DNA from: Symsagittifera roscoffensis
Taxonomy: Eukaryota; Xenacoelomorpha; Acoela; Convolutidae
Length of the DNA: 64,000 nt
Direction: 5' to 3'
Assembly: GCF_963678635.1 (NCBI RefSeq)
Contig: NC_087062.1
Coordinates: forward strand, 16,725,789-16,789,788
Shown: in pieces, positions 1-13,210 of the stretch
How the letters are laid out: every line of letters begins with the position of its first letter
Position numbering within the stretch: position 1 is the first letter of the stretch
Translations under genes and position numbers: made by a program
Notes under the pieces: model-generated
Seen by the model: only the letters and a program-made list of their open reading frames with translations
Database searches by the model: none
Told to the model about the DNA's origin: nothing

Positions 1-840
1 TTTACGGAACTGCCTCAAATTTTTTATGCCAATATTTCAATAATCTACCCCGCCCAAAAAACGTAAAAAAAGCTTAAATAATCAAAAGGAAAACAATTCT
101 GTAAATCCTATCCATCATTATCAACGGCCACGCAGTATTTTCAAAATCCAAACCTCACATTTAGCTTAATGCAGCGTTACTATCGCTAAAGCTGGTTAGG
201 AAGAATGTGGTATAAATCTGGTATTTTTGTTCTGGAGTTTTCAACAACTTCAACGTTAACAAATAACCTCTTAACTGGCTTCTTTGTGCTCATGCTCATC
301 GATTGCAACAAAATAATCATTTTTAGAGAAATAAACATATTGGAAAAAAGTTAATAACTCCCACGGATTGCCAAATTTTTATCTTATAGGTTAAAATGGG
401 TGCCTCTCAAGCGCACTAATAGTATCATTATAGTACCTCTCAAGCGAGCTTTATCTTTATCATTATTACTAATAATTTCAATTTTACTAATATTTATACT
501 TCTCGTAATATTAACTTTATCGTCAAAACTACTTTTATGCTGCGGCGAATTCAACTCAAATCAAGGTGTAATTGTTCAATTTAATAACATATCGGAACTC
601 GGAGAAAAAAAACGATTAAAAAAACAACATGAAAATTCTTCACCCAAAATGCAGGAGTTGAAACAAAAAAAGATCTAGCATGGTAAAACTAGTAAAAAGT
701 TGAAGGTTAAGCTTAAACACAATAAATGGGTTCTCTGAGACATCGTTTAATGATCCAAAAATAACAATTTACGGACGTTAGATAGTGATCGATTAGTCTC
801 CTTTCGATGTGATAGATCAGCAGTCGCAAGCGAAAAAACA
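1..840. other. AT-rich DNA, no gene recognised
   Basis: No reading frame here resembles a known protein. A 92-codon frame at 400-678 (+) opens with a Leu/Ile-rich stretch and could be a chance ORF or a decayed 5' part of the adjoining LINE; nothing decides between these. The stretch ends just before the LINE endonuclease remnant. Confidence 0.4.
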
Positions 841-846
841 ACAGGA

Positions 847-1330
847 GTGGACGTCATGATTCTCATTCCTAAAATCGCACACCCCAAACTACACACCGAT
901 TTAAGCTTACTTCATCAAAAATATGTTGAAATCTGGGTACATTTTGAAATATCAAAAAACAAAACTGAAAGATCAACATTATTAAACAATTTCTATATTC
1001 CAAATAAATTTAACAAAACAGAGTTTGCCATAAACTTGCTTCATCAGTTGACTTCGCACAGTCCTATGATTCAATATTGTTTTATGGGCAACTACAACCT
1101 TAATTACTTTAATACTGAGGAAAAAGAATGCTTGGATACAATTTTAACGACCTATAATATAGAAGCTGTCAATAAATCAATAGCAACTCATTCAAAAACA
1201 CTGATTGATTAACTTATAACATATTCAAATTCAACTGAATTGAAAAACAAAGGTTTAAATTTCACTCCACCAATTATAACTGATCACTTAGCAACATTTT
1301 TGGTATCTGAATTGAAGTTAATTGATAAAA
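847..1330 (+). pseudogene. LINE endonuclease domain, C-terminal half (remnant)
   Basis: The first 121 codons (847-1212) read as the C-terminal half of an APE-type LINE endonuclease. EIWVHFEI matches the usual E-V/I-W-x-E/K strand. MGNYNLNYF stands where GDFNxDLL is normal, so the catalytic D is replaced by N. SKTLID corresponds to the conserved T-L-I-D turn. After the stop at 1210-1212 the same frame continues and shows PPIITDHLATF, the position of the conserved S-D-H motif, here T-D-H. The domain would nick target DNA to prime reverse transcription. The N-terminal half is not visible, and the substitutions and stop show it is inactive. Confidence 0.7.
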
Positions 1331-1801
1331 CTATGCCGTAAAGGCGCACAAAAAGAATTTAAAACTGCCGTAACAAGCACTAATTGGGAGTGTTTCTACA
1401 GGATAAATAACCCTGAAAAATGTTCCACGTTTCAAATTCCAATGTAGTAACCTGCTTGAAAAGATGCGCACCATTTAAAACAGTCTTCATTCGTAATGAT
1501 TAGCCAAAATCAACCTGAAAGACGATAACTTCATATCCAAAATAATTAATCCTAAAACAGAAAGGAATATAGTAAATGACACAAGAAACTCGAAAAAATC
1601 AGCAAACAAAATCACACTACTAAAAATCATTTGATGAAGCAATAACTAACAACTTCATAAAGGCAAAACTGTTGAATCTTAAGCTTCCTAGACTTGGATA
1701 TCTTTTTGAGGCAAATTACAATAAATACGTAGTTGAGTCAACCATCCAAAACACAAGGACCAAAAAGGAAAGCAATAAAAAGTTTTGTTTTCGGTTTGTA
1801 A

Positions 1802-2740
1802 GTGAAATTGAATGTAAAAAGAAATAACAATTTAAACGCAAATAAACCACCCGGAATTTTTTATCTTCCAGCCTGGCCTCTGAAAGATGGGTGCAATGAA
1901 CTATATCCCCACCCTACATTTCTTATGAATAAATTTATTAAGCACAATTTAATTCCAACTGGACTCAAAAGAGCAATTGTTACCCCAGAAGACAAAAAAG
2001 ATAAATCAGAAAATGCAGAAAACTGTAGACCAATCTCCATAACAGGTGCACTCTCAGAAGTTATTGAGAAACTACTATACAAACAAATCAAAGAAAACTA
2101 ATTATCCTATAACCTGCTCAGCAAGAACCAATTTGGTTTTAGTACCTTATTTTCAACGATAGACGCCATTCTTTATTGCACTGAGTTCTTCCGAAAATCA
2201 AGTGAATAAAACAAAAACGTTGCCGTATCTTTATTAGATCTGTGAAAAGCATTCAATTCAATCAACCACAAACGTTTAAAGACTAAACCGAACAATTTGG
2301 GATTCTCTAAGTCAGCAATTGAAATGATTCGTAGCTTGATAAACAATAAGCAACAGAAAACCGTATGAATTAAAAATAAATCCAATTGGATCTCACTTCA
2401 CCAACACGTACCTCAAGATACAATTTTGGGACCTCTATTTTCCAACTTATACATAAATAAATTGAACAAAAACTTAACTGAAGCTTGCAAAGTGGTACAA
2501 TCTGAAGATGATACACTTCTATTTTGTGATGATAATGACATCAAAAAGGCTCTACAGATACTGCAAAAATCCTGTCAGAATTTGTCTCTGTACTTCACAA
2601 AACAATCTTCAAAACTCAACACAAAGAAAACTGATTTGATAATATCTAGCAAAAATTTCAAGGCAGAAACAACAATTAAAAAGTCAGCATAATATTAGAT
2701 GATAACAAATAGAAGAAAAGCAAGAAGTTAAAAATTTGTG
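1802..2740 (+). pseudogene. LINE reverse transcriptase domain (remnant)
   Basis: The frame at 1802-2101 carries the start of a non-LTR RT: LKRAIVTPEDKKD then ENCRPISITGALSEVIEKLL, equal to the family's ENYRPISL motif. Downstream pieces in the same frame include NQFGF near 2130, SLLDL-KAFNSINH near 2235-2270 (normally D-x-x-x-A-F-D), and PQDTILGPLFSNLYIN near 2412 (normally PQGSxLGPLLFxLYIND). At the active site SEDDTLLFC (near 2505) stands where Y-A-D-D is expected. In-frame stops occur after 2101, near 2208, 2244 and 2366. The enzyme would copy the element RNA at the nicked target. It cannot be functional. Confidence 0.8.
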
Positions 2741-3430
2741 AGTCATTCTAGATCATTTTCTAACATTTCAAGGAGGAGTTAAATTTATATTGAGAAAAAT
2801 GGCTCGCAGAATCGAAACGTTACAATCGATTAAAAAACCACTGACAAGCAAGAACCAATTACTATTAATGAATGCTTCAGTCATAAGCCATCTGCATTAC
2901 CCAGCAAAACTATTAAGCATCTTGAGATCTAATTTAATAATGTCGATTGAAAAACAACTGAATTAGGCAATAAAGACCTGCTGTGACAAAAAGAAATTTG
3001 ATTCATCATCCGCTTTTAAGCTGGAAAACAAGATACTTTCAATTTCTTTGTTTCTTGATTGGAAACTTGTTGCCATCTATAGAAAATCAAACATAAACTA
3101 CTACCGCCGTTTTTAAAAATCAAGTAAGTGAACACACAATTGATGAGAATTAAAGAACAAAAAAAACTACACTTTGAAGCGAGATTCAGCAGTCATTATA
3201 TCAAAAATTGTTTTTTTTTCAGAAAATCAGTTCTTATTTGGAATCAATTTAAAAATGCAAATTTAAACATAAACAGCAGCAATCTAATCTAGAAAACTAG
3301 AAAATTTATGTTTAAATAATATTTTTTATCTATTTTTCCTGAAGATCCTTCTATGGCAACCCATGGAAAAACAACATGGAAACAATTTAACCTTATTTGA
3401 TGTTAAGAATCTAACCATTATTTCATTATA

Positions 3431-4389
3431 TTAATTTGTAAACAAATATATAACTAAGAAAAGTAATGACTTGCACTTGCTTAAGAATATTATTTATCGT
3501 TTTGCAATTAAAATGTTTATTTTTTAGAACCACACTTAAAGTTGTTCTTCCATCAAAAAGCGCAGTATGCAGCTATTAAATTGATTTCATATAGGCGCAA
3601 GCCGGAAAAGAAAAAAAGAAAACGAAAAAAATTGTTGTCATGATAAACTCTAGCTTTTATTAAAATTATCAATAATTTGTGGGATCTTGAGGTGAACATA
3701 GAAACACCTCGAATTAGGTCACTGAGCCAATATATATTTGACCCGAGTCTAATAAACCGAAAACAGGAAATCACAAAACAAAACAACAAATTTAACGATT
3801 CGAGTTTGAAAATCACAATCAACATGAAATGCAATGCAAATTTCAAATGACAAACTCAAAGATGCTTTATAGTTGCAACTGAGAAGAATAGGGTTGGCTA
3901 AGAGGACGGAAAAGAGGATTGGCAGAGATGATTTGTAAAGGTTTCTACAAAATGAGTCCTATTGACAAGTTGCTTACGACAAAAATTTCAAGTACCCGAT
4001 TGCAATACCTTTGTTATCTCAAGGTTAATCAGTTAATGAAACAAAATGAAAAATTCAAACATTTGGTCGCCACCAAATTTTTTTTTGTCTTTTAAACGAA
4101 ACTTGAATTTGGCGTAAAGTCCAGCTTTTATTGTAATTTCGACAAACCCAGTTGCAACAGATACTGTGAGCAAACAAAGATAGCCGGTTACTGGGCAAGT
4201 AGCCCAGAAAGCTCTGACGATACCATCTAAAAACACTTTTAAAAATTTTATTTTCAAATTTAAGCCCAAAACACTAAAAATTATAGTGTATTAGATCATT
4301 TTTATTTAGAAAAAGAACCACAAACAAATTATTTGGGCAAAAAAAGAATTCTTCAAATTTCAAGTTGACGTCAAAAGTATAATATAATA
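3431..4389. other. AT-rich spacer, no gene recognised
   Basis: No coding signal. A motif at about 4175-4195, AGATAGCCGGTTACTG, recurs at about 43,510 in the large CAP-gene intron, so part of this spacer belongs to a dispersed repeat. Confidence 0.35.
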
Positions 4390-4990
4390 AAAATGGCCCA
4401 TTGAATCAAAATTTCAACAATCAATGAAAAACTGCTGTTAATCAAAAAATGATTATTGTTAATGAGCGCTATAATCATTATCCAATTGCATTACCCAATA
4501 AACTTCCTAGGCAGTATTACGATGAATCTGTAAATATCTTTTGTGAAAAAAACAACTGGTTAATAAAGGCCTGTTGCGACAAAATAGAAATCGATTCATC
4601 ATCCGACTTTGAACTGAAACACATCACTCAACCAGTTTCAAAGATTCTCAATCGAAGGTTAGTTTGTCATCTTTGGAATATCAAACATAATCTACATCAT
4701 GCATAGACAAGAATCAAATACGAGAACACTACAACTGATGAGAGCAAGAGAACTAGAAAATTGCACTTCCCCTACAGAATCAGCAGTCAGTATCTCGAAA
4801 AATGCTTCTTCGGAAAACTCAGCTGCAAACAAAAGCAACAGCAATTTAATCTAAAAAACTATGAAAATTTGAAAATTTATTTTAAGAATTTTTTTTCTCT
4901 ATTTTCAGTGAAGATCCCTCTAAGGTAACCTATGGAAAAACAACTTAGAAACAATTCAAATTTGGTTAAGGACAAACATATAAGTTTTAC
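4390..4990 (+). mobile_element. 5'-truncated LINE 3' end, copy 2
   Basis: The 85-codon frame at 4449-4706 contains IKACCDKIEIDSSSDFEL, a near match to IKTCCDKKKFDSSSAFKL read from 2970-3030 of copy 1. Similarity continues through the non-coding tail: the sequence around AGATCCCTCTAAGGTAACC at 4913 matches AGATCCTTCTATGGCAACC at 3343. This is a typical 5'-truncated LINE insertion of the same family. It starts inside the C-terminal domain, keeps one short open stretch and has no catalytic part. Confidence 0.75.
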
Positions 4991-5389
4991 TTGATTAATC
5001 TGTAAAGAGTTGCTTTTCAAAACGAAAACTGCTTGACGTAAGCTTTTGTCATGTTATGGCGTATCACTTTACAATTAAAGCGTATATATTTGCTTACGTT
5101 AGTTCTGGATGGTGTGAAAAAAGGACCTGAACAAAAAACTAGAAACTGGACACGTTGGACAGTCATAGTCATATAGGCAAATTGAACATCCTTTTGTGAT
5201 GAAGAAAATCTAGAAAAACGAATCTATAAAAGTAACTCGAAAATTAATCACACAATTTTTCAAACTTTTTTTGCTCAACTTTTTTTTAAATTTTTGATGT
5301 TTTGGTTGCCAAAATGGCCAACAAATTGTTAATTTTTTTTAAATGAAGAAACTAAAATAAACAATGGAAAAATTGAAAAAATTAAAGTT

Positions 5390-8300
5390 TTGCATACACA
5401 AGCGTGATTGCTCGCTTTACCCGCTCAAAAAAAATTGAAAAAACTTTAAACTGGTTTTTATCGAAACTTAGAAATTTTGTCAGGAAATTTCTAAGGGTGG
5501 TTCACATCGCGACTGAAAGGTCTTTGAATTGAGATATTAATCATCCAGCCTAATGATTGTTTGTGGTACATGATTTTACATTGAAAAGAAAAAAAAACAA
5601 TGACTAAAACACAGCCGAACACAACATTCTTCCTTTTTTCAGTTGTCGAAACAATAACACCTAGTTGTCAACAGATTTTAACTAAATGTTGATCGAAAAA
5701 CAAAACAAAAACGAAATTAATTTTTTTTATTTGCCCGAAGTTTGATCCGATCGAAAAAGTTCACCCGTTTTTCTCTACATTGCAGAAGTTATATGAAAAC
5801 TTTGTAACAGGTTCCGATTATTGACTGCAGCGGCTCTAAAATGAAACTAGCGCCCCTTCATAGGATTATTTGTGGTATTTGATTCTGCATGGATAACAAG
5901 AAAGAGAAAAAAACCGACTCTACACACTCTTAGTGGTCGGGACAATTAGTTTTAGCGCGGATTTCTGGAATATGAAACAATTATTACATAAAAGTGTCTT
6001 GTTCTTCACTGAAGCGAAAAGGGCGGTCTGCTCTTAGAGAGGGCAATCTTCAGAGCGTGATAGGGATGCGGGATACATGCGGCAAATCAAGAGCGTAATA
6101 CGGGTTCCAAGAAATTGAAGTACTTTGATGGCAGGTTATTTGATAGCACGTTTCGCAAAAATCAACAAATTTTTTTAAAAAATTGAAAAAACTAGTGTTT
6201 TTATTGAAAAAATATTCTTTCTAAACAAGTTCAACAAGCAACGATACTCGGATTTTTACATGTAATGAATTAGAATAATTGGTGCCAAATTGTTGGTATA
6301 TGGATGAAGTTGAGCAGTCAAAATGTTCTTGTTTAAATTTGATATGTCAGATATTTTAATTTTTTTAGCCATTTTTACATGGATTGTTTTTTTAAATTCT
6401 CAATTCCTAATTTTTTCGTGCATTTGTAGATCACATTTTTATTTATGCTGCAAAGGTGCGCATCCTCTGAGAACTTAATTGGTATCAGACGTAGTATGGT
6501 GCAAGTCACCTGTGACCTGTCTTTGTGAAACATTTTAGTCTAGAAAGACCAAATCATCGTTATCAATGAGTTCCTCTACAGTAAACTGCAAGTTTAAATG
6601 CCATTTTGTACCAAACTTCAGATCTAACCCCGGATCGCCGCTCAAGTTTTTCATATATGTCCTCCAAATTTTTCAGAAAATTAATTGAAAACATATCTCT
6701 GACGGATTCGACTTCTGTTGTGCAAAGCATGCAAAACCAGAATGGTTGAGCGATGTTTGAAAATTTTGGTTCTTTTTTTTTTGCTACCACATGCGAAGTA
6801 AACCCAATCCATAATTCTTCGATAGTGCAGATTCGCATTTTTTCAGCCACGTTTTGGCTAGTATTACTGCAAGAAAAACCACCAACAGTTTTTTTGAAAG
6901 TGTACTTAAATTGCATACGAAATCATTTTTATCACATTTTAAGCATACCACATTGCAGTTGCTCTAACGCGCCATAGTTTTTCTCCAGGAATGTAATTAA
7001 AAACAGCAGGGAAATATTTTCTTTAAACTTACCTCCTACCAATTTTTTTGTTCAAAATTTAACATTTCCTTCACCCTCAGCAACAATCTGACTTCATCCA
7101 AGATTTTGATCGCCATAATGCCTGCTTTTTTCGGTGATTAATCTTGTACGTCTGCAACTTCTCTAAAAATTTCAAGAGATTTTGCTTGTGTCGTCATATC
7201 ATTTTTTGATGTTACGTTTCGCTTGTAAATTCTGATAACTATTTTCTGAAGGAGGCATTTTTGATCTATTTTTCGTCTAATTTCCTCCTCATTTTAGCTA
7301 GGTTTCCTGTTGCCATAGTACTTTTCGCATCGCTCCGATCTAAAGAATTTTAGCTGAAAAATTTGCACGGTCTGATTAAAAAAAACAACACTGTAATTCA
7401 ATACGCAAAACCGTGAAAGAAAACTTTAAGAAAGTAGTAAAGAAATCTCTAGGTCGTTGTCTCAGATGTTTTATGCATTCATAACATTTTTCAACATTTC
7501 TTCGGCGAATTGACATTAAGTAAACAAGACAATGCGTAACAAGTGAAGATTCTAATGATGAAGTTGACAAACTCATTCGTTATTTTTTATCTCATCAATT
7601 AGTTAAAAACTGAAAAACTTCGAGCCAGTTTTTCCTGACACTGGAAAGTTTGGTTGTACACTTTCAATTATTTTTCGAATTACAAATGAAAGTGTTTTAA
7701 TATGATACCCGAGTCCGATAATTAATTGTGGTAACTGATTTTGCTTGATTTTATCAGCGAAAGAAAAAAACGCAACCGAACTCAAAGTTCTATCCCGTTT
7801 GCGATGTCGGAACAACAATAACCAAATTTGTTGAAAATTTTTGGCGACGATTTTGTCCAAAACTAAAACCAAAAATCAATCAAAATTTTTTCTCTTTATC
7901 CGTCGAAATTAGACTGGCAATCAGAAATTTAAAACTCCTTTTCTCAATAGTGCCGTACTTTGTAATAGTGTTCGAATAACGAATGCAAGTGCTCAAAAAT
8001 GAAATAAGAATCCTTTTTTTATTTTTGTAGTTTATAAGTACCAAGTGCTTGTGTTGGCCTGGTTAACAAAAAAAAGAGAAAAAACTGACTCCTACACATT
8101 CCTAGTGGTCGGAACATTTAGCTTTAGCGCGGATTTCTGGATTATGAAACAATGATTACATTAAACAGTCTTGTTCTACACTGAAGCGAAAAAGGTGGTC
8201 TGTTCTTAGAGAGGGGCAATCTTCAGAGCGTGATAGGGATGCGTGATATGGGCGGCAAATCAAGAGCGTAATACGGGTTCCAAGAAATTGAAGTACTTTG

Positions 8301-11300
8301 ATGGCAGGTTATTTGATAGCACGATTCGCAAAAATCAACAAAAATTTGAAATTGAAAAAAACTACTGTTTTATTGAAGAATCGGTTCATAAAAAATGTTC
8401 TTTCTAAACAAGTTCAACAAGAAACAATACTTGGTTTTTGACATGTAATGAATTAGAATAATTGATGCCAAATTGTTGGTATTTGGATGAAGTTGAGCGG
8501 TTAAAACGTTCTTGTTTAAAATTGATCAGATTTTTCGGATGTTTCTCATGATAAATTTTCCAACCTAGTAGCAAGAAAGCACAGTTTCCCCAGTTTGTGA
8601 ATTTAATTTTTTTTTGTCTTTAAATAATATATTAATTCGTTTCGCAGTTATGTTCAAGTTTAATATGTCAAATACTTTATTTTTTTACTCATTTTTAAAC
8701 ATGGATTTTTTTGTTTAGTTCTCGATTCGTAATTTTTTCGTGCATTTCTAGATCAAACTTTTATTTGTGCTGCAAAATTGCGCATCTTCTAAGAACTAAC
8801 TTGGTATCTTTGTCGTTAAGCGTATGCCAAGTTATCTGATAGCACGATTCGTTTTGCAAAAAACAACAAGAATTCTTTATAAATCTTTGAAATTAAATCT
8901 AGTTAATTCATTGAAGAATAGTTTAAGAAAACTTAATTTTCCTAAACAAGTTCATGAAGCCAAGATAATTTGAAATATTACACGTAATTTATTAGAAGAT
9001 GTAATGCAAAATTGGTGGTATTTTTGTTGAATTTGAGTGGTCGAATGGCGAATATTTGAAACAAATCAGATTTTTTTCGGTGCTTGTCAATATAGTCTTT
9101 CCAAACTAGTAGCACAAAAAAGCCTGTCCAGTTTGTCAATTTTCAATGCTTTTGGTTTGCTTTTCGCTCTTTTCACGGATTGTTTTTTCGTTTCGCATTT
9201 TCACAAGTAACAGGTCCATTACTTCAGTTTTTTACACATGTTTAAGCATAGATTATAGTTTTATCTTTAGCTTACGAATTTTGAATTCTTCGCGCAATTG
9301 TAGTGAAAGTTTTCGTTTGTAGCGCAAAAGTGCGCAGCCTTCGAAGCTGAAAATTAATCTGGTATCAGTGGGTTTATGGTACAACCCTCATGTGACCTGT
9401 TTTCTTACATTCTTCTCAGCTTGTTACGATTACTGTTGCTTGAAGCATGTCCTGCAAAACCAGGTTGTTGAAACAATTTTTGCAATATCGGAATCTGATG
9501 AGCTACCACACGCTAAGTTCGTCGTTAGCTTTTTCTGATGTCGGGATCAGACTCCACTATGATCTTTGCCTACCATTGTCAGTTTTGATAACTTTGCAAT
9601 AATGCAGTATCATATTTTTTTTGGCTACGTTTTGGCTTGTATTATTGCAGAAGAAGTGTCTATTGCTTGAGCGTTTTTTGTAAATAACGCGAACACTTTT
9701 TTTGACAGTGTAGTTCACTCACAGCCAATGTTGGGTGTTTTTTCATAGTTTTGCGAGAAAATTCAGAAGGGTTGTCTTTTCCATTAGCTTCCCTGACTGG
9801 AACATTACTGAATAAAAAACTCTTCACATCCAGGAAAAAGAAACTAACATCAGAATTTAGTTTCGTTTCCACCAAGATCTCTCTGGCTATTTGATTGTTC
9901 GTTTCTTTGATTGTCTTTTAATTTTCTAAAATATTTTGTCAATGTTTTGCTTAAGTGTTCGTACTACCTACCAGATAAAAAAATGAAGTGATGTGTTTTG
10001 TTTGAGTGGTTTGCTATTCTGTAAAGTCTAGCCGACTGCAACTCTAAGAAATTTAACCTATTATTGGCTTTTTAAGGGCGTGCAGTATTTTTTCTTATAA
10101 CTTTTTTTCTTTTTGTTTTGAACATGGTTTGAACATGTGGTCCGTCATGATTTTTGCTTCCTACCCAAAACTGTTTGCAATAAATTAAATAATTTTTTCT
10201 CATATAAACAAAAACAGACCCTTTTATTGAATGCCACTTACGAAAAATTATGGTCCTTCAAAACTGTCTGGTGTTTTCAATTCTTTTGTCGCAATGTGTC
10301 TGTTTCACATTCGCAGAATATATTTTTGCAGCTGTTCTAATGCGGCATAGTTTTGTTCCTGGCATATAGTGAAAATTTTTAAGAGACAAAGGCCTATCAA
10401 TATCAGCAAGAAAAAAAGTTCATTAAATTTATCTTTTACCAACAATTTTTGTTTAAAACTTAACAATTCCTTCAGCTACTGCGGCAACTTGCTTCATTCG
10501 TGTTCCACACTGGCCTAACGCTCTCGTTCGTTAATTGTCCATGTTGTCTCTCTGCAGTTTTCACAAAGGTTTTCTTGTGTCGACCTATCAAGTTGTTTAT
10601 GTTACATCTAGGTTATAAATTCAAGTAAATTTTTTCTGTAGGAAGGAGTTTTAATCTATACCTCTTGGCAACACCTATCTCGCTTCAGCTAGGTTACCTG
10701 ATGCCTTAGTACTATCCGCATTTGTCTCGTCTAACTCCAACCTCAATAGCTTTACCCGAAAACTGTTCACTGCTTGATAAAAAAATAACGTTATTGGCAG
10801 GCGAAACCGTTGGAAAAAACTTTAAGAATAGTTGTAACGAGACGTCGTTGTCGCAGATTTCTTCTGCTTTTTAAACAGCTTGCGATTTTTTTGAGGAGTA
10901 AATGCGACCTGTTTTCGTGAGATATTTTAATCTAGAAACACCAAAACAAGGTTATCATCGAGCTATTTTTCAGCAATTTGGCATTAACAAAAACAAGACG
11001 ATGCGCAAAATATAGAGATTTTAATAAACTTGGCAAACTCCTTTCTAACCTTTTCTCGTCTAATCAATTACAAAAAAGCAAAAAAATTTTCGAGCCAGCT
11101 TTTCCCGACACTGGAAAATTTTGTTGCACTTTTTTAAATGTCGTTCGATTTATAAATGCCAGGGCTGTAATATGATTCCAAAGAGCCATCATTATTTGTG
11201 GCAACTGATTTTGATTGATGTTGCCAGCAAAAACGAAAGAATACATCCGAACTCAAAGTTATTCGCCGTTTTCGATGTTTGAACAACAATACTCGAAACT

Positions 11301-12310
11301 TTAAACAACGGTCAATGCAACGGTCAATTGTCCAAGAATTTTAAAAAACCATCAAAAATTATTCTCTTTATCCGTCGAAATTAGAACAGCAATCAGAAAT
11401 TTAAACCTCCTTTTCTCTATAGTGCCGAATTTTGTAATTGGGTTCAAATAACGACTGCAAGTGCTAAAAAATGAAATGAGAGCCCTCTCTTAGATTTTAT
11501 ACTTCATAAATACCAAGTGCCTGAGTTTGAATGGCTAATAAAAAAAGAGAAAAAACTGAAACACACAAAAAAGTTCTTCCACCCTTTCAGTTCTCGGAGC
11601 AATTAGTATTAGCGCGGATTTGTGGAATACGAAATGATTGAGATAACAAAGTTTCTTTATCTTCACAAGGGCGAGTATGGTGGTTTTTTAAGGAGTGATC
11701 TTCCAAAACCGTATTGCAAGATACGGCTGGCCTGAAAAAGCAGTTATTTGATGGCAAGTTATTTGATAGCCCGATTTATTTCGCGAAAAAAAAAAGTTTT
11801 TTTTTTAAATTAAAATAAATCTAGTTAGTTCATTGAAGAATCGGTTGACAAAAAGCTATTTTGTCAGTCATTTGACATTCAATAAGCAAGACGCAGCGCA
11901 GCATGTGAAGATTCTTATCAAAATCAGTAATTGACAATACTTAGATTTTTTTTGTTACTTCTTAAGAAAAAATTTTTAGTGGGATAATAATTTCGAAAAG
12001 TCAGTTTTTTTTCCAATTAAACTCAACAACCCCAGGTTTTTGAAAATTTTTTTCTGGTAACTCAGATCTTTATTTTGTCCTAAATGAATCGGTTTAGTCA
12101 TAAATTTTTCAACATCGGTGAGTTTGAGCAAATTGAAGTTCAAAAAATAAATGTTTATGGTTGTAATTTTTTTTTTTCAATTACTGCCCCTCTGGCCTAA
12201 TTGCAAAAAATTTTTGCTTGTCAAATTTCAAATAATTTCAAAGTAATAGTTGTACATTCATTCGCTTATGCATTCCTTCGCGTCTCCGTTTTGTTTTAAC
12301 GAACTTTAGT
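5390..12310. repeat. Three diverged tandem-like copies of a 2.2-3.5 kb non-coding unit
   Basis: Landmarks recur in order. CCTGACACTGG-type sequence is at about 7630 and 11,105, with a decayed version near 5470. A block beginning GAGAAAAAACTGAC is at about 8075, with versions near 5903 and 11,545. CGTAATACGGGTTCCAAGAAA is at about 6096 and 8269. AATTTTTTCGTGCATTT is at about 6408 and 8732, with a version near 9285. Approximate units are 5390-7600, 7601-11,080 and 11,081-12,310; the second contains an extra internal duplication. The short frames inside are not conserved between copies. The start of each unit resembles the arms of the fold-back element at 43.9-44.4 kb, so a DNA transposon probably seeded the array. 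Confidence 0.65.
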
Positions 12311-12516
12311 GTTGCACAAATTTACTAGTTAGGAGTAAATAAAAGGAGAAGGACATGTTATTTCAGTGTACAAGTCAAAATGGTTTGTCTGAATTTTTTT
12401 TGGGAAATTGAAAATTGCTGGAGGGGCTATAATGGGAAAAACCAGGTTTTTTGTTACAGTTTTTTACGCGCTACAAAGGTTTTAACAAATTTTTCACGCC
12501 TCAAAATGAACATAGT

Positions 12517-12665
12517 ATGTGTATGTATGTATGTATGTATGTATGTATGTATGTATGAATGTATGTATGTATGTATGTATGTATGTATGTATGTATGTAT
12601 GTATGCATGTATGCATGTTTAAAATTAAGTATGTTTGTATCTATGTATGTATGTATGTATGTATG

Positions 12666-12696
<31 letters not shown>

Positions 12697-12745
12697 GTAT
12701 GTATGTGTGTATAGATGTATGTACGTATCTTTGTATATATCTATG
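12517..12745. repeat. (TATG)n tetranucleotide microsatellite
   Basis: Two nearly pure TATG blocks (12,517-12,615 and 12,643-12,720) are separated by a short interruption. The Met-Tyr-Val-Cys frames they give on + and the Ile-His-Thr frames on - are translation artefacts of the repeat. Confidence 0.95.
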
Positions 12746-13210
12746 AGCGATTTTTTTATATATAAAAAAAACGCTCAAAAAACCGCTCAAGATTTGAGCG
12801 GTTTGAGCGGTTTTTTTAGACAATTGCGCTCAAAATCTTGCTTCTAAATGAGCGGTTTGAGTGGTTTTTGAACGGTTCATCTAAAAAAACCGCTCAAAAA
12901 CCGCGCAAGATTTGAACGGTTTTGAGCGGTTTATCTAAAAAAACCGCTCGAAAACCGCGCAAGATTTGAACGGTTTTTGAGCGGTTTATCAAAAAAAACG
13001 CTCAAAAACCGCGCAAGATTTGAGGGTTTTTTGAGCGGTTTTTTTAGATAAACCGCTCAAAACCGTTCAAATCTTGCGCGGTTTTTTTAGATAAACCGTT
13101 CAAAAACCGCTCAAACCGCTCATTTTGAAGCAAGATTTTGAGCGTAATTGTCTAAAAAAACCGCTCAAACCACTCAAATCTTGCTTCAAATTAGGTGAAA
13201 AATCTCGACT
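12746..13210. repeat. Fold-back (palindromic) repeat of GAGCGGTTT units
   Basis: The left half carries repeated GATTTGAGCGGTTTGAGCGG units. The right half carries the reverse complement, including AAACCGCTCAAACCGCTC and an outer CTTCAAATTAGGTGAAAAAT. The two halves can pair over about 200 bases each. Minor mismatches separate the roughly 60-70-base subunits. A single arm recurs inverted at 35,380-35,475, so this is a dispersed transposon-like palindrome next to a microsatellite. Confidence 0.85.

Larger units (their letters stand above)
841..3430 (+). mobile_element. Degenerate non-LTR retrotransposon (LINE), copy 1
   Basis: Remnants of an apurinic-type endonuclease (about 850-1330) are followed by a reverse transcriptase (about 1800-2740) and then the C-terminal region (2750-3110) in the same orientation. 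This is the order of ORF2 in APE-type LINEs such as the Jockey/CR1/L2 groups. Stops and frameshifts interrupt it throughout, so it is dead. The 3' part (about 2940-3420) is repeated in diverged form at 4.4-5.0 kb, which places the element's 3' end near 3420. The exact clade cannot be set by eye. Confidence 0.8.

Noticed and set aside
12519-12847. Met-Tyr-Val-Cys repeat proteins of 70-80 codons
   Set aside because: Pure translation of the TATG microsatellite in several frames.
12746-13210. CRISPR-like array (regular GAGCGGTTT repeats)
   Set aside because: Eukaryotic context, inverted symmetry, no unique spacers and no cas genes.
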